Part shown: one piece after another, positions 63,251 to 64,000 of the stretch | How the letters are laid out: each line of letters begins with the position of its first letter | Numbering within the stretch: the stretch's first letter is position 1 | Assembly: GCF_036322585.1 (NCBI RefSeq) | Contig: NZ_AP024600.1 | Location: 124,001 to 188,000 of the forward strand | DNA: 64,000 nucleotides | Reading direction: 5' to 3' | Source of the DNA: Luteolibacter sp. LG18 | Lineage (GTDB): Bacteria > Verrucomicrobiota > Verrucomicrobiia > Verrucomicrobiales > Akkermansiaceae | The notes under the pieces: model-generated | Database searches by the model: none | Told to the model about the DNA's origin: nothing | What the model saw: only the letters and a program-made list of their open reading frames with translations | Made by a program: the position numbers and the translations under genes

Positions 63251-64000
63251 CTACATCCGTAGTCCGTCGAAGATCTTGTGGGAGAAGTAACGCTCCATCC
63301 GGTCCGGGAACACGGTCACCACCTTCGCATCGGGCCCCTTTTCCCGCAGCACCTCGAGCGCCGCGGCATAGTTCAGACCGGAGCTGGGCCCGACCGGGAA
63401 ACCGAGCTTCCACAACTCGCGGGTCAGCTCCAGGCAGCGGCGGTCATCGATCCGCCACTCCCGCAGGTTCCCGTTGTCCCCGCCCTGCTTCCAGGATTCG
63501 TAGATCGCGGAGAGGCATTCCACCACCCCCGGCACATCGGAGCTGAAAGCCAGGCTGCAACATTCCGCGTTCGCGCCGAAGACCTCGCCGCAGCAGGGAA
63601 TCGCGGCATGCGCGGACACATCGCAGCCGGCATCGCGGAAGGCTTCCCACAATCCACGCAGCGTTCCACCGGTGCCCACACCGCTCACCACGGCATCCAC
63701 GGACGAGCCCCCGATTTGCGACAGAATTTCCGGACCGGTGAACAACCGGTGCGCCTCGGTGTTGTCCGGGTTTTCAAACTGCCGGGACTCGAACCAACCC
63801 TCGGTCGCCGCCGCCTCGCGCGCCGCCTCCAGCACCCGCGCCATTCCTCCCTCCACCCGGATCACCCGCCCGCCCAGCGCTTCGATCATCAGGCTGCGCT
63901 CGTTGGTGGCGGACGAGGGAATGAACGCGACGAACTTCATGCCCATCTGCGCACAGGCCAGCGCGAGCGCGATGCTGGTGGAACCGCTCGAGGCCTCCAC
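63251..64000 (-). CDS. PLP-dependent cysteine synthase family protein, N-terminus cut by the window
   Basis: The visible 249 residues are the middle and C-terminal part of a fold-type II PLP enzyme. EASSGSTSIALALACAQMGMKFVAFIPSSATNERSLMIEALGGRVI is the region that binds the substrate and phosphate of PLP in O-acetylserine sulfhydrylase-like enzymes. VDAVVSGVGTGGTLRGLWEAF is the glycine-rich PLP phosphate loop, and PVGPSSGLNYAAAL the C-terminal Ser that contacts the pyridine ring. The PLP Lys lies beyond position 64000. It may make cysteine or cystathionine, or be a related lyase. The gene is convergent with the paralogue 2 gene across 55 bp. Confidence 0.88.
   Translation of the reverse strand: MEASSGSTSIALALACAQMGMKFVAFIPSSATNERSLMIEALGGRVIRVEGGMARVLEAAREAAATEGWFESRQFENPDNTEAHRLFTGPEILSQIGGSSVDAVVSGVGTGGTLRGLWEAFRDAGCDVSAHAAIPCCGEVFGANAECCSLAFSSDVPGVVECLSAIYESWKQGGDNGNLREWRIDDRRCLELTRELWKLGFPVGPSSGLNYAAALEVLREKGPDAKVVTVFPDRMERYFSHKIFDGLRM

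Overview
The window is a GC-rich (mid-60s % by eye), gene-dense bacterial chromosome segment with very strong G/C preference at third codon positions. The content fits a Verrucomicrobiota member, probably of the Luteolibacter/Haloferula neighbourhood: a DUF6797 protein next to a pentahaem PA14-cytochrome c, a Gram-negative envelope (FadL-type porin, ExbB/ExbD/TonB, many lipoproteins), large MoxR/DUF58/VWA clusters, and many exported proteins of unknown function. The taxonomic placement is inference. No rRNA, tRNA, CRISPR array, transposase or prophage structural gene was recognised.

Layout. 1-5.7 kb: end of an ABC exporter, a DUF456 membrane protein, then DUF6797 and pentahaem cytochrome genes closed by a bidirectional terminator. 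5.7-11.0 kb: two paralogous lipoproteins facing a BlaI-type repressor, an M56 (BlaR1-like) protease, an AraC regulator and a fosmidomycin-resistance-type MFS pump; ATGCTG-N6-CAGCAT dyads lie in front of both lipoprotein genes and of blaI. 11.1-15.8 kb: fumarase C, a three-gene exported-protein operon and an MntR-type regulator. 15.9-21.9 kb (mostly minus strand): a protein with ten [S/N]PF motifs, peptide deformylase, ExbD-ExbB-TonB, a pseudopilin and an RsmA(KsgA)-NUDIX fusion. 22-26.4 kb: a CAT/condensation-like acyltransferase behind a leader containing an intrinsic terminator, a FadL-type porin, a Tat-exported metallophosphoesterase and a cupin protein. 26.5-37.2 kb: a seven-gene MoxR / ABC transporter / DUF58 / double-VWA operon. 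37.3-44.1 kb: an exported protein, an unusual pair of 46-bp palindromic repeats, pdxH and a GldF-GldG-DUF4340 group. 44.1-49.0 kb: a cyclic-nucleotide-binding-like protein, DUF3307, a CHASE2 adenylate cyclase, an outer-membrane-like protein and a FecR protein, which together suggest a cAMP/envelope signalling neighbourhood. 49.1-53.7 kb: a BrnT/CopG-type toxin-antitoxin pair, VanZ, signal peptidase I and NAD-dependent DNA ligase. 53.8-56.9 kb: a PepSY-like protein, a two-component system and a lipoprotein. 57.3-63.2 kb: a DUF3142 lipoprotein and two giant tandem-paralogous exported proteins. The right edge cuts a cysteine-synthase-family gene.

The most unusual object is inside ligA. The adenylation domain is interrupted in frame by 681 bp (227 codons), bounded by CAGGA direct repeats, whose product looks like the protein-kinase-like domain of phage/mobile 'polyvalent' proteins. 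In a second frame the insert carries its own well-coded start region (51320-51526). Joining that frame to the kinase frame needs one missing base at a run of five T. This suggests that a mobile kinase gene landed in an essential gene and was domesticated in frame. The other strong candidate for a new regulatory system is the BlaI/M56 locus with its own operator family and two duplicated lipoprotein targets.
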